Below, in pieces: positions 1 through 11,992 of a DNA stretch of 64,000 bases. Numbering within the stretch: position 1 is the first letter of the stretch; each line of letters begins with the position of its first letter. The translations under genes and the position numbers were made by a program. The stretch lies in contig NC_087064.1 of NCBI RefSeq assembly GCF_963678635.1, positions 81,503,526 through 81,567,525 of the forward strand, given 5' to 3'. Below the pieces are notes generated by a model. The model did not search any database. It was not told the origin of the DNA and saw only the letters and a program-made list of their open reading frames with translations. This DNA is from Symsagittifera roscoffensis (lineage: Eukaryota; Xenacoelomorpha; Acoela; Convolutidae).

Positions 1-519
1 CCGTTTTTCCGACATGCAGAATCTCCCTGCATTATGACAACACTAAAATAGCGTCTTTATTGTTCCGACTTTCGATACGAAAGTAACGGAATATTTGTGC
101 TCGGGGTGGGTTTTTTTTTCTTCAGACAAATTTCGACTTTTTAACTAGCCATTTTTGACAGAACTTTTTTATATCATTCGAAAGCTATTGTTGTCCTGAG
201 CTTAAATTTGAAAAGATATTTCACCTGTGATCTTTTTCGTAAAGTTATGGGGGTTTAAAGATAGGCATTTTGGCCAATTTGGGACAATTAACGCGCGATA
301 TATTTCGCGCTTTTAACGCGTAAGCGGAGATTTAATCCGTTCTAGAAATCGTTCTAAATTGGTTGAAATAAGCTTATTCGCCATAATTGATTGTTACAAG
401 CAGCGAAATCTATTCTTTTGTACTTTTGTTCAAATTTCAGAATTTTTTTTTTTTTTTTCATTTTGTTTTATTACATTCATTTTTTAATGTTATTACTGCT
501 CCATAAACCTTAAAAGGCT
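1..519. other. AT-rich non-coding DNA
   Basis: No gene, RNA or convincing repeat is visible. The stretch contains a long T run near 440-460 and ends where the inverted repeat at 520 begins. The short open frames carry no recognisable domain. Confidence 0.5.
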
Positions 520-1178
520 GACGGAACATTCAGGGCTTCGCCCTGATACGAGCAGTCTTATTATTATATGTATTCCCTCTAACTTGGAAGTTGAAGATCA
601 TAGCCCTCCAGTTTTTCAATATTTAACTGATTTCAAAACAGTTGTTGCGCTTTCATTCGTTAAGGCATTCATACAAAATGGTATCCATGTTTTGCTGGTA
701 CTGAATTTAGCGCTGCATAGCGTTATTAGTAAGGCAAAAATTATTCAAGGAGCACATTCTATTTCACTGTGCATGTTTAGGTGTTTCGTCTGAGTTATTT
801 ACTGGAGGGGCGATATTTTACTGGAGGGTCTATAATGGGAAAAAAAACCCGTGAAATAACATTTCACAACTGAAATTCAAAGAACGGAGGAAAGAAGAAA
901 AAAGCCATCAAAAGTCAAGGACATCAAAAGTAATTCAAGAGACTACAAAACGAATTTTAGAAAAATCAAAAGAGGGTAAAAGTGGGTGAAAAAGAGCTGT
1001 GTCTACATAAGTAATTATTGGTTTAGCGACGTTGAGGACAAAACATGGGCCCTTTTCCAAATCCCTCCTGCATTTCTTGTTTGAAACTTGAATAAAAACG
1101 TCCGTTTAAATTGTTTTTTTGTTATTCTGAAAAGCAACAAGACTGCTCGTATATCAGGGCAACGCCCTCAATGTTCCG
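520..1178. mobile_element. MITE-like element with 40-bp terminal inverted repeats
   Basis: The ends are inverted copies of each other. The left end (520-559) reads GACGGAACATTCAGGGC then TTCGCCCTGATACGAGCAG. The right end (1139-1178) is nearly its reverse complement, with a few mismatches and a 2-bp insertion. Each end itself folds into a GC hairpin; the left one is CAGGGC-TTCG-CCCTG. The 580-bp interior encodes no transposase, only 60-70 codon frames without domains. This fits a non-autonomous DNA transposon or foldback element. I could not define a clear target-site duplication, so the superfamily is open. Confidence 0.7.
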
Positions 1179-4100
1179 AATGCCCAATTATTGGTATCGA
1201 ATATTTTTCGGCAAAGAAAATATTGGAAATCAAAAAGTTTGACATTATCAAATATAAAGTACCAAAACTAAGAAAATTCTCAAAGAGCGCATGAAACAAT
1301 TCAAAGAGATGCCGGATATCAGGCCGACGGGATATAAAAATAAAAACTTGTTGAAGGAGTTTTTACGAGTCGATGAGTTGCCAAGAGTTCAGAATCTTAT
1401 AAAGGTAGCGAAAAAGATGATCGAATTCTAATTTCGAAAATGGAATTTAATCATCAGATTTCCCAGTGAAATAAAAAAATGAACAATTTTTCAACAGCTT
1501 GTAATCATACGAAGGGGTGGGAAACGGAAAAAAGCCAAATTACAAGTGGAATTGGATAATTAAATCGTATGCCAATTTGGCTCTTTTACCGTTCCCGCCC
1601 CCGCCCCCTTCCACTTCCCCTCCCCCACCAGATATAAACAATAAAATCACGGTGTAAATATTGATTTGAAGAGTTGAACATAGGACAAATTGTAATGTAA
1701 TAGTGCAATTAACTTCTATGTCAAATAATACAATTGGACCGGGTGAATAAAGTTTAAACCTTTTTAAAGAACGCCAGTGTGGGACGGTAGAAGTGCCGCT
1801 AATTTTCATGACAAAAAAAACTTGTGAACAAAAATTGAGAACATGAGACATGCAGGTGGGCGGGCAAACGGTAGAAGAGGACCGTACCATCCTTTGAGGT
1901 TTTACCAAATGAACCTTGCGTATACATCATCCAATCTTTTCGAAATTTGACATACAAACACATTTAGACTGCATCTAGTCGCGGGAAAGTTGCAAAAGAG
2001 CGCAAAAATTGATCTAGACTAAACTTTCTGCAACTAAAGACCTTTTTAAAGCCTCACTTATTGTTCGCTCCCGCTTCCACTCTACAAAAATTTCAATCAA
2101 GCATTTCAATATTAAAAAAAAAAATTGGCAATTATTAGCAGTTAATTTCAAACAATATTGTCTTCATACGTTGCGTTATCTTGTGAACACACTGGATACA
2201 TTGTAAAGTTAATGTTAACTTCAGGTGCGGGAAAACTTCAGAAGATCCGCTGCTCAGACAATGCTTCAAAAAATCCATTTTTGGCTTTTTAAGAAGGTTT
2301 TGACACGCAAGAAGTGCCTGAGGAAAAATTGGTATTGATACGACAAATACTGATGTCAAAAAATTACTTCAGAATTGTATGGGCCATACTTTTAGTTATT
2401 GGTTCAATATTTGTTGTTATTGGTTCAAAAATGATAGTTATTGCTTTAATTTAATTACTAACTATGTTTCTGAGTAAATCATCGATTTGATTTAGAAACT
2501 TAACTTTCTTTGGCCCATTCACCACCTTCACATGAGCAACAATTTAATTGAGGCCAAAAATCCCTGACTGAAAATATAGGTCAAAAGCGCAATAAATGTC
2601 CAATATGACCATTCGTTTAACAATTGACTCAAACAATTGGTTTAAAAAGGGGGGGGGGGTCTGATATAACTACTTAACTAATAATCAAATGGTTTGACCG
2701 ATTGCGTTACAAAACAACCTTACTTGAAAAATTAGTCTTGTCTCATTCAATAGCTTTTTAAGAGAATGAATTTTTGAGTCGAGTAAACATCAATAATAAC
2801 AATATGCGACAATTTAGGTCATTTAATACACTTTGTTTAAGTCCAAAAAAAACATTGCCCTTAAGTTCTTTGCCCTTAAGCTAGCGTCTTTTGCAATAAA
2901 TATGGGAGGTTTTTTAAAACTTTTTGTTATCATTGTTTTAAAGCAAACTTGGTTAACCAACTTGGTTTAAAAAATAATAATTCATTGATGTTTAAAAAAA
3001 TCGGTTGAACATTGTTAACTGGACATCAATGGACGCGCAGATCTAGGACTTGTTCGAGGGAGGGGCAGTTTTTCAAAACAAATCCGAGCTCTTCACATTT
3101 CCACTCCCCCATCCCACATTTAAAATTCACAACGCTAAAAAACTAATTTAGGATGGTCATAATGCAATGAACATTTTGGAAGCGAGCTTAAGAAAATATA
3201 GGGCAAAAACACTGTTAATGCGCACTTTTTTTTTTAAAGTTTTCGACCAAAAACAGCAATTTTCCCGCACGTCCGCAACTATTGCTTTTGCAACCAAAAA
3301 TCAAAACTTTACCAATAACGCGAATTCTGCCATGAAATTTCATTAAGCCAAATTTGATATACGAATTTTTGTAACAAAGCAGATCAGTTTTGCAAAAATT
3401 GAAGGCTTGCGAAATGGCTCAATTGAATAGCGATAGTTGAAAACAAAGAGGGAAGCCTATATATTTTACGGCCTTCGACAACTTGGCGTCACACCAAAAA
3501 GAAGGCCGTTTATCAAGAGACGTATCTAAAGCTAAGCCAGGATACTGTCATCAGTAATTGTTCATCTACAATTCCAGACAGGAAGGGTTACTCTGGTTTG
3601 TCTCTTATCAGCAGTCTAATTAGAGTCAGTGGTCGACGGAAAGAGTCTTCCTAATCAATGTCGTCAGCAATCATTTTAAATTTAATTTTAGCTGTTGAAC
3701 AAACGCATCAACGGGGGCTTTGATGAAGACAGGAGTCGATACGGCAAAATCGATCTCAAAACAACAACTTCATTCGCATGAAACCTAATTGAACTTGAAA
3801 AAACTCATGATAGACACTTCTTGACTAATTTAACCCAACTGTAGAAATCAGGACAAGAACAAGTTTCTATTCCAGTGATAAAATTTGAAATTTTGAAGCT
3901 ACCCAAATTTCGAGGATCTTTCACTGGCAAGAAAAACATAGCCAACAGACAGTTGGGGGAGTCAATGAACGCAAATAAACAGAAAAGCACTGACTTTCGA
4001 ACTTCAAAGAAAAAAAGGACGGCTTTAAAGCTGCTTGAAACTCTGGAACAATTTATTAGTGACACTTTTTTGATAAAGCTAACTCAATTTGAGAAAACTC

Positions 4101-4945
4101 GATCAATAGGTTTTTTTTTCTTTTCGCTGGGAATCATATATAACTAGAATTCGATCACTTTTTCGTGTCCTTCAGATTTTTGTGGTACGATAAGGAACTT
4201 TTCCTTCCTTTTAACAAAGGAAAAGAAATGAACTAAAAATAAATCAAATGTCCCATAGCAAAAAAGTAAACTTGAGCCTGAACAAATTTTAAAACTTTTC
4301 CTGAAAAGAAAACAACAAAAAAATCATAGCGACCTATATAAAAGACTGAACTACGTTCATCGGCTTGTTATTAATATCGGAATCCTAAGCAATTAAAAGC
4401 CTAGAAACTATTATGCAGAAGCTTTCTTGAGGTTTCGGTCAAACTAATTGAAAGTATCTTGCGCTAAAAATCAGTAAGGGGGTACGAATTATCTGAAAAA
4501 AAATCGTGGGTCAGGTTTAAAAATGAAACTTAATGAAACAATGCAATCAAAAACACAATTTTAAATGTAATTTGAAAAATCCAAGAAAGTTAAAAACATG
4601 AAAAGTAATTTCATTAAATTTTGACAATCTTAGGCTGACAAAATCTCATAAAACAATAAATAAAGAATTTAATTAAAAGCAAGGATCTACTTTCAAAAAG
4701 GGGGGGCAATTAATAAGTAGATTTTCGACAAAACTTAATTGCATGCCTCGAAGCCGAAAAATTCGTTATATGTACGAAAGAGATCTGCACTTCATAAATT
4801 GGAGTATTTTTTAATTTATCTAAGTAAAGTGACAAAAGAGCTAATGCCGAGACATACTAGTTGAATTATCATAGTTTTATTTGATCATAAATGAGCTAGC
4901 TGAGCCAGAGTATAAATCAATCTTTGGCATGAGCCAAGTATTTAT
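1179..4945. other. Non-coding AT-rich DNA
   Basis: No gene is recognised in about 3.8 kb. A G11 run lies near 2649-2659. The open frames (up to 122 codons on the minus strand near 1540-1908, and 90 codons on the plus strand at 3875-4147) are low-complexity or have an equally long frame on the other strand. The foldback at 1511-1629 is listed separately. Confidence 0.5.
1511..1629. repeat. Inverted repeat ending in a G-rich (minus-strand) tract
   Basis: The segment 1513-1543 (GGGGTGGGAAACGG then AAAAAAGCCAAATT) is an imperfect inverted copy of 1570-1605. The right arm continues into a C-rich run to 1629, so the minus strand carries five closely spaced runs of three to five G. That is a candidate G-quadruplex in an otherwise AT-rich neighbourhood. 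Nothing shows a function. Confidence 0.55.
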
Positions 4946-5290
4946 ACAGAGGCGAAGTTGCACTTCGCATACACGAGCAAAAATATGACCGATAACGCCT
5001 GGGAAAAACTAATTGAATAAAACTTTGAGTCTACAAAATTTCTTAGATGATGCACGAGAATTATGAGTCTATATAATTGTTAAGTGACGCAAGCCAATTT
5101 TGACGCATCAGCAGCCAGTTTGAAAAAAAATACCAACTAACATGCCTCAATTTATAGAGCGGACGCATTTTAACTAGTATACGAAAAAATTCATTAAAAG
5201 CATCCGACCCTGCCAAGGTTCGAACCCTCTTATTTTGTTGCTGGTCGCTTTCCCTACATCTTCGCTACAGATCCATGATACCTTGAAGCT
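4946..5290 (-). mobile_element. tRNA-derived SINE copy (minus strand)
   Basis: Reading the minus strand, a tRNA-like head lies at about 5290-5206. It has an A-box-like TAGCGAAGATGTAGG and a B box GGGTTCGAACC. The copy runs to a conserved hairpin tail at 4969-4946 (GCGAAGTGCAACTTCGCC then TCTGTAT). The same head and tail elements recur elsewhere in the window (near 6.2-6.8, 17.6, 47.7, 52.4, 55.2, 56.9 and 58.1 kb), so this is an interspersed repeat and not a tRNA gene. Acceptor and anticodon stems do not close. Confidence 0.6.
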
Positions 5291-6158
5291 AAAGTGGTTT
5301 TTAAAACAGAATAGTCTGTGTTAATATCCTTAGCATTGGATGTACTTAATAGCTGGTTATTGATCAAAATGAACACATTTTGTCGCAACAATATTTTGCT
5401 TGTCTTAAAATCAACTCACATTTGCAAGCGGGTGAATAAACGAGCCGAAGTATAAACGAAAAGAAAAAGAGCGATTTTATGAATCCGTAGAGGTTCGATG
5501 AAATTTGCTTAATTTTCAATAGAAAAAAGTCAATGGGCACAAGGAAACGTAAAAAATACTGACTACCAAATTTCACAAAACATAAGCCCGTAAAACTCTC
5601 GAATTTCAAAAACAATTCATGATTGACATTTTTTTGATAAAAAACAGGGTCAATAGTTAAATTTATTCAGCTGGGAATTCTAAGAATTAAGATCCACTTT
5701 CGGAGCTTAGGTAGTTCACGTTTTTTGCGCACTTTTCACTCTTGCTGATCAATAGTAGAGTTTGCCTTCTTTTATGTTAAACCTCGAAAAATTAAATTTG
5801 AGCGTGAACGAAATTTAAGACCATTTCCTGAAAAAAACGAAAATCATCACAAGTTATAAAAGTCTCTACACTCCATTAATTGACACTAAAATAGTTATTA
5901 TGAAACTAGCCAGTATTTTGGGCTGGTTTGTATGGTAGATGATTTAAATAGCAAGCAGGTTGAGAGATTTCCATTTCGCAAAAACAAGCAATATCAAGCT
6001 CACATTAACCACAATATGTCATTTGTACACTAAATTTCACGAATTTCAGACATCAGGATACAGTAGCGAAGGTTTGATTCTATCCCTCCGGTTTAATTTC
6101 ATGATGACTAATACTTGATACAGAATGAAGTCATGCTTCGTACCACTTGAGTAAAAAA
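5291..6158. other. Non-coding AT-rich DNA between two SINE copies
   Basis: No gene is seen. The short minus-strand frame at 5364-5615 shows no domain. Confidence 0.45.
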
Positions 6159-6865
6159 AGAGGCGAAGCTGCACTTCATCGCACTTCACAAAAACAAGTA
6201 AAAACCCGGCAGGAACAAGCTTTACACAGAGGTGACACAACAATTGCGACAAAAAAAACTGCTGAAAAATTCGTCTGATTTGCCAAGTTAATAGGTCGCA
6301 TAAGTCCGATATGTTTTCTCCACACCATTTGTGCCTTGTAATTTGCAATGATTACGCACAAAACCTATCAAAAATTTTTAAAAAGAGGACAAAACTTTTT
6401 AACACTGAGGTGAAGCGGAGCTGAAGCGAAAAAGTGATTTCAAAAAAATCAAAATGTTACAAAAGTATACAAGATCTAGTCTACTTTTGATAAGCCACTA
6501 TTTATTATTTTTTTCTGAATAAAAGAAGAAAGCAAAGACAAAAAAATGAGAATTTTGAATAAAAATTGAAAGTTTCAAAAATTCAAAAAAAATTACAAAA
6601 TATCTTGTCACACAATTACTTGCAAACAAACGGAACACAAGGAAAATAGTTTCAATAAAAGCAAAAAATGCTCAAATATAAAACAAATTCCATGCAATGG
6701 CAACTAATACGAGAAAATATAAGCAGGTAAACAAAAGCCCGACGACAACTTTTGCTACGCGGCAAAAAATTCCGTTTAGAAAAACTAAGTCCTGGCAGGA
6801 TTCGAACAACTTACCGTGGCATTCTTGCAGGCATTTGCATCACATCTTCACCGCATGTGCAGAAT
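6159..6865 (-). mobile_element. tRNA-derived SINE remnants (minus strand)
   Basis: A tRNA-like head lies on the minus strand at about 6865-6788, with a B box TGTTCGAATCC followed by TGCCAGGA. Two candidate tails carry the recurrent hairpin module: one near 6428-6407 (degenerate) and one at 6180-6159. The arrangement suggests two overlapping or nested copies of the same family. Exact ends are not defined. Confidence 0.5.
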
Positions 6866-7390
6866 ACTGCCTTAATTTTGGTTAGATATAAACTCAGGTT
6901 TCAAATGATTTTGTTAAAATAATTGTTTACGTGAAAAAAAGTTCTTAATTCAATTTGTTAACGATTGCAAATAGCCCTAACTTTTATAATTTAAACCCTT
7001 TATTTCTGTGCGGGTCTTTTTTTGCAATTGAAATTACAACTATTAGAATTCAATTTTATATTGCTCGAACCTGACTTAGTTTTATTTGCAAAACCTGAAT
7101 TTTGATTAAAAATACGCCACGAACTATACTGCGTAAACAAAAAAAAACGTTTCAATACCTTTAATCTAAAATTAAGATACAATGCAGTGCATGAAATTCA
7201 ATCGAACTAAAAATCAATATAAAAACAACATAAATTTTCAAAGCTTGCACAGACATTGTCTTAAGAATACCTTGTAAAAAATTATTTGTTAATCAAGGTT
7301 TTATCACATTTGCGAACAAAAATGAAATTTGAACTTTTTATCATCACATAGCCTAATTGTTGTGATAAACTTATTAAATAGTTTGAGATA
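6866..7390. other. Non-coding; probable 5' UTR of the downstream LINE
   Basis: No coding signal is seen. Part of this AT-rich stretch just upstream of LINE ORF1 is probably the element's 5' untranslated region, but its 5' end cannot be placed without other copies. Confidence 0.35.
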
Positions 7391-8350
7391 ATGAATGATA
7401 ATCAATCTATCTTCGATGATGATCTTATTTTTGACCAAGTTGACCTTTGCGAACGAGACGAAACAAATGAATTATTGGGGAAAATACAAGGACTATCGGA
7501 AGATCCAAAATTGCTTGAAGTAATTACACAGTTAGTCAATATAGTAGTCAAGCAAAACAAAGAGATCAAAAACTTGAAGGCGGATCAATCGGAATTTGAG
7601 AAAAGGATCATACAAAATCAGAACGAAATTTACGATGTATCCGAAAGAGTAGTAGATCTTGAGAAGTACTCTCGTAAGTTATGCCTGACTTTCTCCAACA
7701 TTGATATCACAGCAGACACAATGGGCGATATCCTGCAAATTATGAGTAACATCATGTCGATTAATATTCCCAGACATAATATTGCCGCCTGTCATCCTTT
7801 GAAACCTGGAACAAATGCGCCTGTAATTGTGAAATTCATATATCATGCGGATCGTGACGTTGTTTGGAGGCGCAGATCATGGTTGAAAAATTTCCGGAAC
7901 AATAAAGGACAACCAGTGTTTATCGAAGAATGCTTATCCCCTCGCGACAGAGCAATTCGATCAGAAGCGATAGCCAATCGTATCCCAGATTATACTCACA
8001 AACAAGATGTGTATGCCAATAACCCTAACAATCCACATCCTAACCCCGTAAAAGTGAAAACCAAAGCCGAATTGCATGCAGTTATAGAAACACCAAAACT
8101 GTCTACTTCCAATGACGAAGCAAAAGCGAACAATCCTATGCGACGATCCGTAAAAAAGCGAAAGATAAATCTTTCTCCCCTTGAGAAGGAAGAAACTCAA
8201 TCGATTGCAAGTGAAATTATAAATGCAATTGTTCCTCATATCCTTGCAGCTTTAAAGCCAACTACCCCAGCCCTTAATTACAATGTTTTGCCAACACCAG
8301 GCACAATGTCAGAAGGTGCTTTTCGCGTCGAACAGTCAACTGGTACCTAA
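7391..8350 (+). CDS. LINE ORF1 protein (coiled coil plus L1-ORF1p/RRM-like core)
   Basis: This is a 319-codon open frame. Residues about 45-95 are rich in K, E and Q with heptad-like spacing (NKEIKNLKADQSEFEKRI) and probably form a coiled coil for trimerisation. Residues about 95-195 (CLTFSNIDITADTMGDILQ, then a basic VWRRRSWLKNFR segment) resemble the RNA-binding core of LINE ORF1 proteins. A basic RRSVKKRKINLSP motif near residues 252-264 could be a nuclear localisation signal. The role would be RNA binding in the retrotransposition particle. Its end overlaps the frame of ORF2. There is no zinc knuckle or PHD finger. The assignment rests on position upstream of endonuclease/RT and on gross architecture. 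Confidence 0.7.
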   Translation: MNDNQSIFDDDLIFDQVDLCERDETNELLGKIQGLSEDPKLLEVITQLVNIVVKQNKEIKNLKADQSEFEKRIIQNQNEIYDVSERVVDLEKYSRKLCLTFSNIDITADTMGDILQIMSNIMSINIPRHNIAACHPLKPGTNAPVIVKFIYHADRDVVWRRRSWLKNFRNNKGQPVFIEECLSPRDRAIRSEAIANRIPDYTHKQDVYANNPNNPHPNPVKVKTKAELHAVIETPKLSTSNDEAKANNPMRRSVKKRKINLSPLEKEETQSIASEIINAIVPHILAALKPTTPALNYNVLPTPGTMSEGAFRVEQSTGT

Positions 8351-8352
8351 CC

Positions 8353-11089
8353 ATAATTCTGTGTCATCTAATTTATCTGATGCTAATAATGATTTCTCAG
8401 TTCTGCATTTGAATACCATGTCACTAAAACCGCACTTTGAAAAATTGGAAGCACTTATACTAAGTCTTGAGTCACCACCAGATATAATTTGCTTAAGTGA
8501 AACTTGGCTTAATGATAATGTTAATTCTAAAGGATATCTTGTTAATGGATATTATGATTTTTCAGTAAAAAACCGCACTAATGTAAGGGGAGGAGGGGTT
8601 ATGATCCAAGTTAAGGAAAACGTGAAGATACTCAGGCAACTGGAAACACCATTTGAAGAATCGATCTTCGCTGAGGTCGAGAAAAACTTTTTTCGGTTGA
8701 AAATAGGTGTTGTTTACAACCCACCTAGAACGAACAAATTGCAGTTCGTTAATCAGCTTGAATGAATAATTCAACATCGGAAAAGGTCCTCATATGTGGA
8801 GATTTTAACATCAATACGCTACTGGACAATCAGCTTTCAACTAGCTACATAAATAGCATCATTTCTAATGGGTTTGAAATTTTTGGTATAGAACCGACTC
8901 GCGTATCAGCAACATCATCTACATGTATCGACCACTTTATCTATAAGAATTTATCGGATGCTAGAACGAAAGTCATGCAGTATGAAGAAATTGCTGATCA
9001 TTATCCGATCCTAATCATCTGGCCAGTAAAACAAATTTCTTCAGATTCTATATACACTTGTAGAGATACCAATTTTCTAAAATACAAATCAAAGCTGAGT
9101 TTTTTTCTCGAAGATTTAAAACTATCATTCGAAGCGAAAAAGTGCTAAACCGATATGCGCCAATCAAGAAAATTAACCCTAGCAAGAAACCACATCCACC
9201 ATGGTTCAACAACGCGTTAAAAAATCTTAGAACAAAGAGGAACAAAGCCCACAGAAACTGAAAAAAAAAACACTGAAAATAGTACTTTGTTGAAAACTTT
9301 TACTAATCTAAGAAAAAAATTCGAACAAGCGGTCAAAATGAATAAACGAAAATTTTATTGGATTAAATTTAAGAATTGTATTGGTGACTCAAGACAAACA
9401 TATAAATTACTTAATGAGCTAAATGGAAAATCTATATCTCGTTTTAAAGTGCCCATTCTTGAATCAAGCCAAAAACTAAATGATAATCCAACTGAAAAAG
9501 ATGTAGCAAATAGATTCAATGATTTTTTCATCAACATTGGTGAAAACTTGAAAAGAGATATTCCAAATGTATCTCCACCTCCTGTACCTAAATTAAATCG
9601 GTCAATGTTTCTATACAGAACAACGCCATCAGAAATCAACGATATTATTTGTTAATTAGACAACAAATCAACATCCGGGGATGACTATATTAGCAATCAA
9701 ATAGTGAAAGCATCTAAAAACGTTACTTCCCCATTTCTGTCGTTTCTAGTCAACCTTTCATTTGAAAAAGGCATATTTCCTTCTGCTTTGCGTAAAGCAA
9801 AAGTAATTCCTGTTCATAAAGACAATTCCCGATTAGATGAAAATAATTACCGGCCAATCTCTTTACTTATTGTATGGAGCAAGGTATACGAAAGAACAAT
9901 GTATAATCGAATCTACGCATACATGGAAAAATTCGCTTTGTTGTATAGCAAGCAATTTGGGTTCAGATCAAAACAAAGTACAATAGAAGCAGTTGTTGAG
10001 CTAACTGAAAAAATAGGACTTAAAAACTCGTTTAAGGAGGCTTATAGTTTTTCCTTGATTTAAAAAAAGCTTTTGATACTCTTGATCATGAAATACTTCT
10101 GACGAAACTTGATGCATATGGCATTAGAAGCAATTGCTTAAAATGGTTTAGGTCCTACCTCAACGATCGTCAACAACGAGTTGAAGTAAATGGTGTTTCT
10201 TCAGATTGGAAAAAAAATAAAATGCGGCGTCCCACAAGGATCGATTTTAGGACCGTTGCTTTTCCTTATATACATTAATGATTTGCCCGTGACATGTAAA
10301 ACAGCAGAAGTAATCTTATTTGCAGATGACACCAATATAACTGCTATAGGCTGCCAGATTATAGATATTAAAGATGATCTTTGTCATCTTGACCATTGGT
10401 TACATGGAAATAAGCTAATTATAAATAATGATAAGACAATACAAATGAACATAAAAAGTGCTTCCAATTCAAAATTCACACTTAATTGCTCAGAGGTGAT
10501 TAATAAACCTGTTTGTACATATCTAGGTTTATATATTGACATTAAATTATCATTTCGAAGTCATATCGATTCGGTGAAAATGAGACTCGGAAAACAATGC
10601 GGGATTTTATCGAAACTAAGACATTATGCGCCACGAAACTAATTGCTTGAATACTATAGAAGTAATGTGGTTCCTATCATTCAATACGGAATTTTGATAT
10701 ACGGTTGTTGTAGCTACAGTTCGCTTGAATGTTTATTTCTACTGCAAAAGAAAATTCTTAAATTCATCTATTTTCGAAAGCGTAGCGATAGTTCTCGTGA
10801 TATTTTTCTAGAGGATAAATTCTTATCGGTGTTTGAAATTCATGTTTACGAACTACTCAAGTTCGTGCTTCGTGCTGTCACAAAGTCTCTATCTCAAAAT
10901 TTTTTAAACAATCTGTTCTCCTTTGAAAAGAAAACAAGGGCCACGAGACTGTCGAAAACAAAACTATTAGCTGAACCCATATGTAAGAAAAAAATCGATC
11001 GGTTTTCCGTTCAAAATCGTGCTACCAAGCTTTTCAACCTTCTCACAGCGCAAAAGTTAATCCCCGAGGATATTCGAAAACAGAATTAG
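8353..11089 (+). pseudogene. LINE ORF2: endonuclease and reverse transcriptase, frameshifted
   Basis: The endonuclease starts at about 8395 (VLHLNTMSLKPHFEKL, then [19 protein letters not shown]). It shifts frame near 8760 and continues with CGDFNINT and a DHYP motif. A linker with PPWFNNALKNLR sits in a third frame (9149-9260). The RT follows with [33 protein letters not shown] (a different frame at 10050-10195), CGVPQGSILGPLLFLIYIND and the catalytic FADD box near 10320. The usual first residue of the box is Y or F. In-frame stops lie at 9653 and about 10640. At least four frame changes make this copy inactive. The C-terminal part (10643-11089) lacks an RNase H. Confidence 0.88.
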
Positions 11090-11152
11090 TAACATTTTAT
11101 CATACATTTAAAACTGTATTTTTGGTGCAAAATGAAGAGTTAATCGATTACA

Positions 11153-11810
11153 TATTCAAATTATAAAAAGAAAAAATTTATTGAACCCGTGGTTACATGC
11201 TGACGGGGGTGTATTTTAGGGTTGAAGTTCTAACGCTAAAATTTGAACTTCCAGAAACTCTTAGTTTAGGAGATATGGACGATTTTACGATTTTTAAAAA
11301 AATACTCAAAAACTAAGAAAAAAAAAAAAAATTCAAATTATAAATAGAAAATTTATTGAACCCGTAGTTGCATGCTGATGTTGTGTATCTTAAGATGGAG
11401 GTTCTAACGCTAAAAGTTGACCTAACAGAATTTCCTAGCTTAGGAGATATGGACGATTTACGATTTAAAAAAAAAAATTTCAAAAAAATCTAATTTTAAA
11501 TTTTTGTTTTTCTTTTCTTTTTTACCGGCGGTTGCCTGCTTACGTAGGTATAATATAGGCTTCTGATTAGACTTGCAATACTTGACCGTCCAAATGCTCG
11601 TAGCTTAGGAGATATGGACGATTTTACGATTTCAAAAAAAAATCAAAAAAAAATCCAAATTATGTTTTTTTTTCTTTTTACCCGCGGTTGCCTGCTAACG
11701 AAGGTATAATATAGGCTTCGGATTAAAATGACAATACTTGACCGTCCAAATGCTCGTAGCTAAGGAGATATGGATGAAATTACAAATTTTCAACAAATTC
11801 AAAAAAAAAC
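11153..11810 (+). repeat. Four diverged tandem units in the LINE 3' UTR
   Basis: Units start near 11153, 11331, 11489 and 11655 (period about 160-178 bp). All share GGAGATATGGACGATTT or a close variant near their ends, followed by an A-rich stretch. Units 1 and 2 share TTTATTGAACCCGT and TCTAACGCTAAAA. Units 3 and 4 share GCGGTTGCCTGCT and CTTGACCGTCCAAATGCTCG. The array therefore consists of two sub-types in the order AABB. Confidence 0.85.
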
Positions 11811-11973
11811 ATTTAAAAAAAAATCTTTTCCTGATAGTGAAAGAAGCATGCATAGCTAGGGTAGGCGTTTGTGTGCCATATGGCCCCGTTGTCTATCCTC
11901 TCCGAGTCTCATTTTAATAATTACTTATAACGATGAATTGCCAAATTTATGTAATGAATGACCGGAGAAATTT

Positions 11974-11991
11974 ATTCTTTCTTTCTTTCTT
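11974..11991 (+). repeat. TTCT microsatellite marking the LINE 3' end
   Basis: Four to five TTCT units follow ATGACCGGAGAAATTTA. The array is in the position of the 3' terminal short repeat used by CR1-like LINEs, so it marks the element boundary. Confidence 0.7.
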
Positions 11992-11992
11992 A

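Larger units (their letters stand above)
7391..11992 (+). mobile_element. CR1/Jockey-superfamily LINE (non-LTR retrotransposon), inactive
   Basis: The order is ORF1 (7391-8350), an apurinic-like endonuclease plus reverse transcriptase ORF2 (about 8356-11089), a 3' UTR with four internal repeat units, and a terminal TTCT microsatellite (11974-11991). A short 3' microsatellite in place of a poly(A) tail is typical of CR1/L2/Rex-like LINEs. ORF2 has several frameshifts and stop codons, so the copy is dead. ORF1 is open throughout, so the insertion is probably not ancient. Confidence 0.85.

Noticed and set aside
3805-4147. Overlapping 86- and 90-codon frames on both strands
   Set aside because: Low-complexity Lys/Phe content, mutually antisense, no domain.
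5206-5290. tRNA gene (minus strand)
   Set aside because: The B box is good, but the cloverleaf does not close and the same head recurs with conserved bodies, so it is a SINE.
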